A stretch of 64,000 bases of DNA. Origin: Atriophallophorus winterbourni. Taxonomy: Eukaryota; Platyhelminthes; Trematoda; Plagiorchiida; Microphallidae. Positions 46,209-58,984 of this stretch are shown here, in pieces. Under the pieces are notes generated by a model, which had not been told where the DNA came from, searched no databases, and saw only the letters and a list, made by a program, of their open reading frames with translations. The DNA is taken from NCBI GenBank assembly GCA_013407085.1, contig JACCGJ010013582.1:1-64000 (forward strand), written 5' to 3'. Made by a program: the position numbers and the translations under genes. Positions within the stretch are counted from its first letter, which is position 1, and each line of letters starts with the position of its first letter.

Positions 46209-48865
46209 ATTTACGACCAGTAAAGTGTGATGTATAGAGCGATAGTTTATTATGTTTCACTTTTTGAATATAAACCTTTGTTAGTCAAACTTATTTGGCA
46301 AAACGAAACTTCATTTCAAATTACGCAAACCAATTGCTCCCATATTTTGTTTTCATGGAAATAATTTTTAAATTTGCTTAAGATCAAGCAGAGAAATTAA
46401 GTGATGATAAATTTAAACTTCTAAGATGTCTCGTGAATCGCATAATATTCAACTCATTTGATAAGATACCGTACGTTCTGGGTGTGATCTTGATAGTTCA
46501 ACATATAAAATAAAGACCGAGAATAACCAAATCGGAACATATTAAACAGAAATTATCTATAATAGTCGTACTTCCCAGGTTCGAGTCCCACCGTGTTAAC
46601 ACATTTCGATGAATTTGCAAAACACAGATCCATTGAAGAGAGTTTGGCTACATTCATAGAAGAAGAACTACCTTTAACTGTATAGCACTCCGGTTTAATA
46701 TTTTTAATGACATTGTGGAGATGTGAAGCTCATTGACGTTGGTGCTAATCACAAACATCTGATCATCATAAGACCAACACTATCATGATTAGCACAAGAC
46801 CAATTCGCGCAAAATCATTCGAAACATTCGTCAACGACTGTCAAATGAGAATAAATTTAATAGCAGTTATTAAAAAACCTGTTCGCACGAAATTGATTAA
46901 AGAATCAGATCAAAGTGGAAACTGATACAGACATGTCGAACACAGTGTTATGGTCACGGTATTTGCCAACACTTGGAACAATGTGAAGTCTCTTGTTTTG
47001 TGTGATTTGACAGTCAACGTAAATAATCTTGGAAAAAAGTTGAACTAGTGATTGAATATTTAGTTTCATGATAGTGTAGAAATAATTAATAACAAAACCT
47101 ATGAGTACGGATGACGTGATAATAATGAAACGTATTACCATGAAGCAAAACCTTAAAAACGATATATACATGTCAAACAGAAATGCAATATTGTTACCTG
47201 TTTTTTTGTTCGTTTTTATTGATAGTTTGCTACTTATTAACATGTGACTCAACACAAATGTGAGAAACGTTCTGTAAATATGAGAATACGATTTAATATC
47301 TAGCAATATGAAGATAAATGTTTCTGATGAAAACATTTAAGGTAGTAAAATAATGATTATATTGTGCGAAGTATGACCTAAGATGAAGCTCCAGAGTTGC
47401 AGAAAAACAGCACTAAAATATCAGAGAAACTACTTCAGAACATAAGATTATTTATTTGTCCGTGGTCAACGTTGAGCCAGAGCAATTTACACGGATATAA
47501 ATAATATGAACTTCAGTAAGTATAGCTGTGAGGATTTGGTTCAACGTGCGCCTCTCAACTACTGTTACACTTATACAATGGTTCGTTTTAAAAGTTAAAT
47601 AATAGTTATGGAGTATCATGTTTTAATAATTGCGCACTTGTCAAAGATTAACCTTAGCTCACTTTCTACATCTGTTAAACTTAAAAGTCTAGAAACCTGA
47701 TATGAAGCAGTGGAGCCAGTAGCAAAAAGTAACAGTAAATTGTAACTTATGTTTTATGGTTTTCTCGTTCTCAACAATAGCATGTCAATATTCAGGAAGC
47801 GAGAAACACGCAACATGTTGGTGATTATTATATTGTTTTTTGTTCTATTTTTAGCGCATTTATATGAGCACCAAATGTGCGAAAATGATCACAAAAAAGC
47901 ACTTTAGCTTTGATGCATTTGAAATAATAAGAAAATGTTTATGCTACTACGGCGCGTGGAATGAATTCACTTTTGTAAGTCAACATGATTTTACAGCCAA
48001 ATGTGTAGTTTCTGTCTATATTGTAGTTTGATTAGATCTCGCACATCACTAACAAATAGATACAAATTTCCGAGTACGCCGATATTGTGTATGAAAATTG
48101 TAATGTCAGTTATCCTAATTGAACTGCTGCTCATGAAACAAAATATCTTTATACAGGTAACTAGATACTTATTTGAATACCAATTTATGGAGATCGTACT
48201 TTGTGTTTGAGTGTTGATATAGATTAATATTACAATTGTTACATTATTGTCGAACGTAATCATATTGAATGATTCACGTTAAACAATAAGTAAACGAATG
48301 GTGATTTAGTGTATCAACGCTTCTAACAAAACATGTGAAATTGTCTAACATATTAGCCTCTTATCAGTCTCTTAATAATCGGTATCAAATATTCATAATT
48401 TCACTTTTGCACATATCTTACAAATTGAACATGGATGCAATTTTATCACATGTTTCTTTAGTATGAAGCAAACAATTAGCATTATGCTACAAACGTCATT
48501 CCACAAAATAAGCCAAATGTTGTAACTTGCATTTACCATAATTTCCTTTTCCTCATTTCTGGTAAATCTCACATTAGTTAGTGTCATGTTAGTGCATGTA
48601 TGCGTTAGGATCCCTAGAGCTGAAGAATTTGGAAGAAAATAGGCACATTAACTTTCTGTGAAACATGAAGAAATACAACAGCAGGTATTTGAGGAATTTG
48701 AGAAATTTACACTAATGCGAAATTGATTTTACAAAAAAACAGAGCACTGGTCCGAAAATAATCCTTATATGTCGAAACAATTAGTTTACTTTGAGAAACA
48801 ATGTGAAGCATGTTATTCCATTATTTTATTAAAAAAATATCATTTCCCCACAACACTCCGTTTTA
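46209..48865. other. Intergenic or intronic DNA
   Basis: About 2.65 kb, very AT-rich. It includes the longest minus-strand open stretch outside retroelements (47336-46905, 143 codons, rich in I, F, L, S and Y, two possible membrane-like stretches), which I do not accept as a gene because its composition is what AT-rich DNA gives. A tRNA B-box-like string (GGTTCGAGTCCC) occurs at 46578-46589 without an A box. Confidence 0.5.
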
Positions 48866-49210
48866 CTGATTAACACGCCGAAACTGAGAAGACAAAAAGA
48901 AGAATACTTGTTCAAAGTGTTCCAGAGAAATGGATAGCCAATGAGCTTCGTACTACGCAACAAGTTCAACCGTACACAGCAAAAAACGATGATAAAAACA
49001 GAGTCAGACGCGCTCTTCCGTATGTGCAAAACATATCAGAAATTGCAGCTCGGGTCCTTCGGCTATTTGGAATAGAGCTCACGCACAAACTCGTGTTTAT
49101 ATTACGCAACCACTTGAACAATATGAACGACAAAGTTGCGAAAAAAAAGCAATCGAATATTGTCTTTAAAATGAAGTTTGGAAGCAATCCACAAGGGCAG
49201 TATTATTGAT
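48866..49210 (+). mobile_element. Penelope-like element fragment (RT/GIY-YIG connector)
   Basis: Plus-strand, degenerate. LINTPKLRRQKEEYLFKVFQ followed by RNG and a stop (48866-48937) resembles the PLE segment that precedes NGYP. In a shifted frame, ALPYVQNISEIAARVLRLFG and IELTHKLVFILRNHLNNM (about 49010-49130) match the LPYVxGxSExIxRxLxxxGIxVxxKPxxTLRxxL connector that leads into the GIY-YIG domain. It stops at 49207-49209 before the GIY-YIG core. It is a different and better-matching connector from the one in the insertion at 22-24 kb. The minus-strand 48966-49187 is a shadow. Confidence 0.68.
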
Positions 49211-49464
49211 AGCATTCCACCACTGAAATAAAAACGTCATCTGGCCAGAACATGAAACGCAAACAAATCAATCAGTCCACCAACTTTCTTCAATTAACAT
49301 CAGCGAAATATTAAAATTTCTGGGCTTCTAAAAACGCATTAACGAACAACATGTAGATCAGCACAGCGTAAACCGAGTCACGGTCGATTTACACTAAAAG
49401 GCCCAAGCACAATTAGAGGTAGTTTTTCATTAATTACCGTATTAAACATTTTGCGATAGTGATC

Positions 49465-49513
49465 TACATCGATAGTCAACATCGAGCAACGGAGCCCAAA
49501 AACAACAACGGTA
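49465..49513 (+). mobile_element. RTE-type LINE 3' tail remnant
   Basis: CGATAGTCAACATCGAGCAA then CGGAGCCCAAAAACAACAAC matches the tail of the long RTE (CGATGGTCGACATCGACCGA...(CAA)n). Only the tail is recognisable, about 260 bp after the PLE fragment. Confidence 0.6.
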
Positions 49514-51643
49514 TTGGTAAATATAATAGCGCCAAAGAAGATACAATGGCCAACCGAATTTTATAGGCATTATAATTTCGAATGTACATTTTATTAAGTG
49601 TAATTTTTATTAGAGATTTTACGAATTAAGGCGAGTAGATAACATCACCAGTGGATTATGATACGGATGAATTTGACGACGAATATGGTATATCTAATGT
49701 ATGGCTCAGGAAATATGTTCGTTTACAAATAAATATTTACATATTGGCTTCAAATATTGCCATGCAGGGAAAATCTATCAAATTTTCAGGTAGAGGATTT
49801 TACAACTGCAAAACGCACAGCAATGAGAGGCGCCGAAAGTGAATATTTGTACATTAGATGTTGAGGCAAGAGACTAAAATAAAGTGTGACATTTTCACTA
49901 CATCACTGAGAATAGTGTTTTCGTAGATTCAATACCTAGATGTCACAATCTATCATTGAACTTAACATCACAAAGACCTATCAACAACTTTGTCGCTCTG
50001 TGATAAATTCATATATCGAGGGGAAAAATATTCATTCACAGCCACGGGCCCAGGCATGAACGGCATTCTGCACCCTAAAGTGAATGTAGAATATCATGCT
50101 TCTGTTAATGTTTATAGCGAAGGTCTTAATTGGCACAACAATAAAATATTTTAGAGAGTCAAAATGATACATATGATGATGGAAATGATGTGATCTTAAT
50201 TCAATTATGTTGTTAACACTAAAATATCATTGCATTTCACGTACTCAATGTCGAATTATCCACTATTCCTATATTTTCTGCAGTACGAGTGAAAAGTCTT
50301 TTTTGAAATGGTAAAATAATGCATTCACATTACAAAAACCACTTTGATAAACGAAAGTATAGCAAGGTATGTCACCTAGTGATTCAACATTCGAAATATA
50401 CTTTTTTGAATGCGTATCATTTCTAGGAACATGAAGCAAGATTTGCGTTGGAGCAATATGCAATTGAGGTTCTGAAATTCGACAGACACTAAAAAGAATT
50501 TGACTTTTCGTCGGATCAAACGTACGTGACACAAAGCTACATTTAACTTAAGTTATGTTGAACAAAGTATTTTGACGTGAATATAGCGTTATTTTCAAAC
50601 TATTCGTACTTCACATAATTACTATTTTTTGAAGTTGCGTTATTTCTGAAACACCATAAAACATCTTGCATATACTGGATTAATTCAGTATTGATTTAAA
50701 TGGTTGATGTAACAATTTTTATTTCTACTATGGTTACGGGTTCTGTGTGTAAAAAATGTCTCACTTTAAGCCTTTAAAATGTGGTCCATACAAGCAAGAC
50801 TGGAATATACAAGAGATATATTACTCAATCACAAAACTGTCAAGTATTCTGTGCCCTACGGATTGACCTTTTTAATATTAAAGCAAAGTTCGAATCTTTT
50901 AAACCAACCAAACAAAATCTTTTAGAACATAACACTAGCAAATGGTGTGAGTAATGCCGATTGGAAAAGTAGATCAATTACTCAGAAGTTTCTAATTACC
51001 CATCCGGTTAATATGTCAACAGTGATTTCAAATTACTTGAGCGTCTCCTTTTTGACGAGCTAATGAACCATCTCGGAAATAATCAATTGCTTCCGAGAAA
51101 ACTGCATGAATTGAGACGGAAATATTCCTGTTTATAAAATTCACTGATGATCTTGGATGATTGAAACAATCGGTAGATAATGGTCAAGCAATACCCTGTT
51201 TCCACTAAGATAACTCCAAATGATTTGATTGTACTAACCATAGAATAATATTACAGAATCATTTGAGGCTCAATATCGATTGAGAGTTGTTAATTTAGCT
51301 GAAGGGCTATTAAACAAATCCCTCTATCACGTAACGAATGGTGGTTCGTTATGGGAAATATTTGCAGCAACTAGCGACATTCGTCGATGTTCCAGCCTTG
51401 TTTTGATCCTCTTCCCGGTTTATAATAATGAAGTAACCGAATTCGTTTGATGTAATTTTTCGTTATTGATGTACGACCTCATGATATGTCGTTGCCTCCG
51501 TAGACCAGAAGACTGCCTCCTATATCCATTATACTATTCGAAAATCTTTGTTAAAAAACCAAATTTTCACTTTATCTCAACAAATTAAATTTGATGAACG
51601 TGTATATTTTAAGAAATTTTGCAATAGATATTTTGGTTTACAG

Positions 51644-51741
51644 GTACCTTAAAATTGCAGCGGAGAGAAATATTCGGGTTTATGGATATGAACCAGTTTA
51701 CAAACCTTACTTCAACATAACTAGCACTTCCATGTCAATAA
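51644..51741 (+). CDS. Possible exon, about 32 codons, unknown
   Basis: Not recognised. A strong acceptor (GATATTTTGGTTTACAG, ends 51643) is followed by a protein-like stretch: YLKIAAERNIRVYGYEPVYK then PYFNITSTSM. The best donor is A|GTATAC at 51741/51742; a GGGTATTT donor near 51775 is an alternative. It begins with one base of a split codon. The open frame upstream (51591-51643) would be intronic. Confidence 0.33.
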
Positions 51742-53625
51742 GTATACTTAATATACTCAGAGGGGTATTTTTGATTTTTTTTTAATTTTATTATAATATA
51801 TTTCTGAGGAGTATGAAAACATACTAGAAATCAGTCATGAACGTTGCTGTGCAGCCATGTTCTACGTGGTTCAAATAGGATGTTGAACTTATGCACCAAA
51901 TATATTTCCGGTGAATAAAACCAGTTCGATTCATACGAATAAGGCCTCATGACAAACAGATAGCTCACCTGAATCTGTTCGACTTTTCTCATCGACGAAT
52001 CAGAATATGCCTAATCCTACTTTACAAACAATTACATGTCCTAAACCAGATTTATTCACGCGAATTGATTAGAACAATTAGCGGACCAATGAATATATGC
52101 TGGTTGCACACAATTTCGGCCTGAAATGTTTTATTTGGAACAGATTATCATCAATTGCTGATTACCCGACCAGCTTGAAATAATTTAAACCAAAATAAAA
52201 CAAAATTTTATTGAATAATTTGTTTCCAGAATACTTAGATTCTGTTCAATCTAAATGTTCAAGTTGTTTATTTACATGGATATTATAATTGTTTATCATT
52301 ATACGGTTATTTTTAGGTTCCATTATTTATAGAACAACAACGTTTTCAAATTACTATGATAGATTATCAAAACACTCTCGCCTGTCGCTTTGCACACAAT
52401 GGAGATCTACATTATTTCAGCTATGAAGAAAATATCGCAAGATTGGACATGGAGACTTAAAAATGATATACGTTTGCTTCATCGAATTTAACATTGTGTA
52501 ACGAAGTCCTATGTGATCTCCAGAAACGAACGTAATTGGAACAAATGCAGAAACTGTGCATGTCCACAACATTGAAATAAGCATTCAGAGTGATGCGATA
52601 GAAAATGCTCAAAGAAGATCCAAGCTGATTGAGCAAAAGTGTATTCGAAGAAATGAACATATCTGTCCTTGCTCATGATGTTGAAACTAACTATAAAATG
52701 GAACCAAATTAGGAGTTCACATTCGTATATACTATCACTCGCAATGTGACTAAAGCAACTGCATCCCCTCTCACATTGATTGTGTTCCATCATGCTCACC
52801 GGATGTAATTACCTAGAAAAATACTCATTATAAAATGTTGTTCATTTCGAGTGACCTGCGATCCTAGAGTATCAATATTCGTGAAAGCTAACTATTGAAA
52901 ATGCAACTCACAGTCATTTAATTCCAACAAACTGGGCGTAATTGCGACCACATTGAAGCCCATTCGACGATACTTTTCCTTCATTATCATTATCAACGCC
53001 ATGCGCTACTCATCCACTGAAGCAGAGTTCAAATCTGCTTGCTCGATTAATCTCATTCGTACCAAATATTTGTCATTTTCCACGAAGTACATGAATCCAA
53101 TCTGTTGGCAGTTAATTCCAGATTTATCGATAGACTTTTTTTGTATCATGTAGACATATATAATTGTTAGATCTTGTGTTGAGACAAGTTACGTATCATT
53201 ATTCATTGATTTTTGTCGAACGTACTTAGCACGTTTCTCGAAGAAGAACTATTTCCAGTGTACTTGAGAGTTGAGCTTGTTCAATCGTCGCTGAATACTT
53301 TATATGCATGAACATTTTATCTGTTAATACGTTGAAGAAGTGAATTATCTAAATTCAAGATTCAAATTGGTTTGTTAGATCTGGAATAACGAATCGTGTT
53401 ATTTAACTGGTATCTTCTATTCAGCAAAACCACAGGACAATTTACATATATCCAAAATTGAATACAATCATAAAAATCCTTATTTCTCTGCATTTGCGTC
53501 ACACACTAAGAATGATCCGCTTCGTAATGTTTACGCTGACCAAAAGAGTCAGCATTATCATGATCCGCATGTGTATGACAAAGCGGAGTTGTGAACGTTT
53601 TCGGTTAAACGTCATAGAAACATAA

Positions 53626-53700
53626 GGTCGATACGACCAACCTGTTCAATTCCATGAGCCCACACTTATGTGCTCTTCAATCACTCACTCTGCACCCATA
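53626..53700 (-). repeat. Dispersed repeat family, copy 3 (partial)
   Basis: The reverse complement reads CATAAGTGTGGGCTCATGG, AATTGAACAGGTTGGTCGTA and TCGACCTTA, matching ACATAAGTGCGGGCTCAGGT, GATTGAGCAGAATGGCCGTA at 17376-17415. Confidence 0.5.
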
Positions 53701-54917
53701 AATCACAGATAGTATGGACAGAATATTCCTAGTAACATTCAATCACTGCAGTAAGTTTAACTCATCACGATACATTGAAAGAACAAACAAAATTGTTAAT
53801 CTTATCATGCGCCGAATAATTTTCCCAAAAGCATGTGAAAATTGTTCGCTGGCGGAGACTAAGTTGTCCCTTCAAGTTCTTTAAGGCTTCATTGAATTTC
53901 ACACACATTTGTTACAGATGGACAGTTCAAATGCAAGGGAGATAGCGATAATTTATACTACAAGGATCACCGGATTTTAAGTCAATATTTATAACTGTTT
54001 GGTGACTCTGATGCCGTAGTGAAGCCAAATGTTAAATAGAACTGTGAATAATCAAATGCGTGCAGTTCAGTTTATTTGAGCATGTACATGATTTTAGCTA
54101 ATGCAACGAAATCACTTTGTATATCCACTTTATTAGCACAATATGTCGTTGCGAGAGTATAAGCACGCAATGGTGAAAACAATAAATACCTTTTGAAAAA
54201 ATTAAGTTTTAGCCACCCATATGTTCGTCGCCAAACGTCCTGAGAGCGAAGAAGCATGAAACCTGCATCGTGTTTTTCATAGCTACTCAGAAACTTATCT
54301 CATTGGAGTTTTATGGAGATTTTATGCACACAAAAAGCAATGATCGTGTGTTTTTGCATAGAACCGTGAATTGTTTTAAGAATCGTTTCACTAATCAGCC
54401 TTGACTTCGAAGACACCCGTGTTTACGGTTGATTTATTGTTTCAAAGATATTGGGATATTCGTTTGTTTTCTATAATTGTTTATGCTTAGCAATTCGAAC
54501 ATAATTACGGATTTCCATTTACCAAACTAAATATTAATCATATATGATAACGAAATTGATGTTAGCTTTGCTTTTCATCACACACAAACACTAAGATTGT
54601 TTCTGTCTGTTTGCAATCCTTGGGTCCTAGCAATAAAACCAGAATTCACATGCAGTGAAACAGTTGAAAAATGATAAACAAGCTTTGCTAGTTAGACTCT
54701 GAAATATAAGTTTTTGTAACCCAGATTTTCAACCAAATAAGTTCTTCACACTCATATAATAGAATATTCATATTTTCGTTGTGTCGAGAACGTTGAATTG
54801 CTGCATAGGTTCCCGCCATTACATAAAATATTCGTTCTACGAAAGATTGTTGATTGTTGCATGCGATGATCTAAATTGAATATATCACGTGAGGACACTC
54901 AATGTATTCCCAAACAG

Positions 54918-55000
54918 ACTCAACTTTCAATTATCGATACACTATTTTCGTATCCAATCTAGATCAAACAGCAAGTGAAGCTTTCGTATATATTTTTCCT
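54918..55000 (+). CDS. Possible small exon, 27 codons, unknown
   Basis: Not recognised. Acceptor TATTCCCAAACAG (ends 54917) and consensus donor TTCCT|GTGAGT (55000/55001) enclose 83 bp. They read STFNYRYTIFVSNLD then QTASEAFVYIFP, entering with two bases of a split codon and leaving in phase 0. The open frame extends on both sides (54902-55132). Short length limits confidence. Confidence 0.28.
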
Positions 55001-58000
55001 GTGAGTGCAGAGGTTGCTTCAACAAAGGTAACAGCACCAGTTTGGTTTGCTAGGGTCCTACACGATAATTCCTACCATGAAAACACTCCATGTTTCGAAA
55101 GATCAGACGTGGTAAACGCGTACGAAGTTTGATATCTTTTAAAGAAAGATGACCTTAAATGCGGATAATTTTGTCGAAATTCAAATTACGTTTTGGCGAC
55201 AATTCGAATACACCGTAAATCAATGAGATTCCTTGGAAATACTGAAGCTAAGGATCGTCACCTCAAATAAGAATGATTTGCGAGTTTATAAGGATGTCGA
55301 ACTTCCTCATTGAGTACATGCAACATACAGGCTATGCTTTTAATACAATATCTTCACTGGAGACGAGAAACCTTGTCTACCTGTGAACGCGAATCAGAAT
55401 AGTTGTTGAATCATGGAGAGAAACTTAATCACAGGACCGTAAAATATGAACATAATTCAATTCAAATATTAGGATTGTGATTATCCATTCTCCTAAGAAA
55501 TGCTTGGCAAAACGTGAAAACTTTAAATATATGTCGATAAAGCCTAAATGCGTTGCTTCATCGAGAGGAATTCACAAAAAAGGCCGGATTGACAAGTACA
55601 CCCAATCATCAATACGGCGCAAAAACTCTCAAGGTGGAACCCGAAACGCTCTGGTTGGACAAATGAACTTCTTTTCCGCTGATTCATGTAAGCAATGAAT
55701 CTTTGAGCTCCGACAAACATGATAATCATGAAAATTCAGTCTCCACTTAAGCACATTTCGCGCAAATCTTGAGCAAAACCGGTAGACTAAATTGAAACGA
55801 ATGCTGAACGATGATAGACTTAACACAATTAATTATATTCATATTGTTTTGCTGACAGAATTCAAAGATTTTAATAAATATAAAATTAACGTAGTCAATA
55901 TTTCGGTTGTCAAGCACAAAACGTCAGCAATCTACTATAAAGCGTTTCCAACTAAAAAATGACTCATTCGATTATTGTGCTGTGCATTTAAGGTCGACAT
56001 CATTTGATGGAGCCGAGCAACATATAAAACAAATTACAAACTAAAAACCGCTTTTGCAAATTTATTCACTGATTAGGATGATTTTCTGATATATATTTAA
56101 ATAATCCGTTCCTAATACAAGATCTTCATGTATTGTCATCACGAAAAATTGAACTACGATTTCTTATTATATTCATCTATCAACTTGAAGCAGTAAGATT
56201 ACGATCTTCATGTCTTGAAAATGAATACTGCTATATTTCATGTGATCTTTGAATGCATTTACCACAATGAGTGACAGATCAAAATTTTCTAGCACCTGAT
56301 ACATTCAAGTAAGGAATAATGTCACAAGCAATTAAACACAAACAAAAAGTAACTGGTCGTGTTTTGTGTGACTGTATGATATCAATGCATACACATATGG
56401 ATTTTCCCCCCAACTATATTGGGTAACCGTAATGCATGTGTAATTAAACAGGTTGCACGTAACGGCCAACAGAGTCATACAAGTTGCAAAAGTAGTTTAG
56501 TTCGAAGCTCTCTTGTTCAGTTAACATTCAGAATATTTGAGATGTTGTATCTCTCGCGCAACATTAGAATATTGCTGATCGATGCGACATATTCCATTGA
56601 ACCAATCTGGTTTCCTATGCTAAATGCAATGCTGTAACACTGTAACTTTAGGAAATGTGCTCAAACGAAAACGAATCATGCTACATCTCAAGATAAAACA
56701 AAATGTTTCTATTACATATTATTATTAATATTATATATCTACCGAGTTGTAGTAGTTAACTTGGATGAATACGATGATCATACGCAGCTATTGGCGGAAG
56801 ATAAAACAATCTGTGCTATCATGAATGTTTCTGGCATATATTTGCGAGTTTGTTTCTAGGAATAATTTGCAGTAGCATAATTTGTGAACTGTTTTTTTTT
56901 TACTTTGGATACGCTCATTTTCTCACAAATAACAATCAAAAAATAAATATATTTTTTGCACCACATAATTCGAGTTTTCATTTGTTTTCATTTAAATGTG
57001 TTGACAAATTTTGACAAAGATCTAACACGAACAATGCGTCTGTGTACATATTACTTCACTCATTTAATTGCTGGTAGATTAACACGACACATTACGCATC
57101 TAAATTCTAACTAATAGAAACCGGAACAATTATTTATAGTTGTTATCAATACTGACATCTTTCTTTAATATATTCGCCATTCCCAAACTACGTAAATGTT
57201 ACTGTATTTTAGCATGCTGCATTTCATGTTTAAAAAAGCAATCGTTTAACTTCCACAATCTCAGCTGCAAATATCTTTAAAACAATGTATTGAACTTACT
57301 TGCAGCGCCTCAATTGTGTAGCACCATGCGATCAGAAAACGTTTAAAATATACGAAACGAATTACTTAATAATCTTGATACTATACATAAACCAATAATA
57401 TGGTCTTCAGAATTGTCTTAAAATGGACGCTTCGCAGTGTGACAAGACAAGAGATCAAAAATCGATAAATCCCTCGGGAACGTTGAAGGACAGAAATGTG
57501 TAAAAGAAGTGATTATTCCATCTAGTCATTCAAAGCGAAATCACGACACACATACAAATGTGCACACGTCTTTTGTGCTTAAGGCAAAGTTAAACACGTC
57601 ATCTCACATATTTGCGTCACAATTTTTCTCTGAGCCCAAGTAAACTTTCAATCTCGAAACACGTTGGTTACAAAGACCACACGACAAGAGAACATAAATC
57701 GCTCTAGATGTTTTATTATACTGTCTTTAACCTGTAGGTGACGTTTGTCAAACTGATCTGATTTTTCAGGAGATTCCGTGACCATTGAATTATCTAAGAT
57801 TCCTGAAATGGAACGATTTAAATTTCTCCGCTCTCTATTATTGGATCTCAGAGTTTAGAGTAAGCTGAGTTTTGCGACCGAATGTATTTACAAAATCAAG
57901 TTCAATGTTTGCCTAGTAAACAAATTGGATAGAGCTTAGAATTGTCGGTTTTGTAGAGGATTAGTATTGAGGTGCATAACACCTAATGTGCTTCAACTTT

Positions 58001-58551
58001 ACTTATGCGGACATGTTTCGCTTCTAAACACAAAAAACTGATTACGGGTGTAACGCATTATGAGACAATGGATAGTTTTGCATTTATCGTGTTATTATAT
58101 ATCAAGTTATTAAGGATTGGAGAGATACATTGGTTTTGAACCAGACCCATGAACGCTATACCCGTCGATTCTGCAAACCGTCGCGATGTATCTGGACTAA
58201 CTGATTTATTGTAAACGTCCATTTAACGACTTGGGATTATCGAAAGGCCACACAAATGTGTAAAATCCTTGCTGCGTTATATCAGGCTATCTTCACAAAG
58301 TGCACCTCTGCGTGACGTTCCCACTCGTGTTTTATTTAATAACACTGAACCTGATCTGTTCGGTTTTGCTAACATCAACGATTTTGCAAGCATCTTCCGG
58401 ACTCGTATGGCAAAGTAGCCAATCTATTTTGAAAATCTGAAGGTAGATTCATGAACCCAACTAGCGATCGGTGAAACGATGTACTGTAGCCAAGTTCGTA
58501 AGACATGGGACTATAATGACATAAATTGGGTTTCCAGTTACACGTTGTTTT
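55001..58551. other. Intergenic or intronic DNA
   Basis: About 3.5 kb; only the weak exon candidate at 56452 stands out. Minus-strand open stretches 55544-55826 overlap a plus-strand one (55477-55698), and neither has convincing splice edges. Confidence 0.45.
56452..56637 (+). CDS. Possible terminal exon, 61 codons, unknown
   Basis: Not recognised. After GTGTAATTAAACAG (ends 56451) the phase-0 frame reads VARNGQQSHTSCKSSLV, LTFRIFEMLYLSRNIRILLI and DATYSIEPIWFPM, then a TAA at 56635-56637. The acceptor has a weak pyrimidine tract. Could be a chance open stretch. Confidence 0.25.
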   Translation, partial: VARNGQQSHTSCKSSLVRSSLVQLTFRIFEMLYLSRNIRILLIDATYSIEPIWFPMLNAML

Positions 58552-58557
58552 AGATAT

Positions 58558-58592
<35 letters not shown>
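58552..58592. repeat. (TA)n microsatellite
   Basis: About 40 bp of TA repeat. It encodes the YIYIYI run of a spurious minus-strand open stretch (58375-58632). Confidence 0.95.
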
Positions 58593-58593
<1 letters not shown>

Positions 58594-58984
58594 CACTTCA
58601 GTGGTCTGACCTGTTTGATTCATGATGTTCAATATCTACGTGTTAGCACACATTGTTTAGGTAGACTGTCTTACGCGAAATTAAAATGATGTTTTGTGAC
58701 GGAAAAGCATGAAATGGATATTTTGTAAAATGATTCATATTTGTCCGTTCAATCAAGTATGTTTTCCTGAATGAAAAGGCTGTTCTAATTCAAATTTCCT
58801 CCTATCCTTTGGATATAAGAGAAAAAAATTATGTTAACATCTTTGGGCTTCTTAATTATAATAAAATCACTGCCCAACATTGAACACATGCTAAATATAA
58901 TACTGAAGGATCAACACTACAACGCGCTGAGGTTCCAACCGAAACTTTCAGATAACGCAGATCTGACACGAATTTGAAGTGTTT

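Larger units (their letters stand above)
49514..54917. other. Intergenic or intronic DNA
   Basis: About 5.4 kb without a confident gene, apart from the possible exon at 51644 and the dispersed repeat at 53626. Open stretches at 50269-50532 (-), 52457-52799 (-) and 52953-53153 (+) have no recognised motif and no good splice context. Confidence 0.45.

Noticed and set aside
46905..47336. 143-codon minus-strand open stretch with hydrophobic segments
   Set aside because: Composition (I, F, L, S, Y, K) is what very AT-rich DNA yields; no motif, splice edges or second copy.
49651..49842. Acidic DYDTDEFDDEYG stretch after a CCAG acceptor-like site
   Set aside because: Only about a dozen codons before a possible donor; too short to support.
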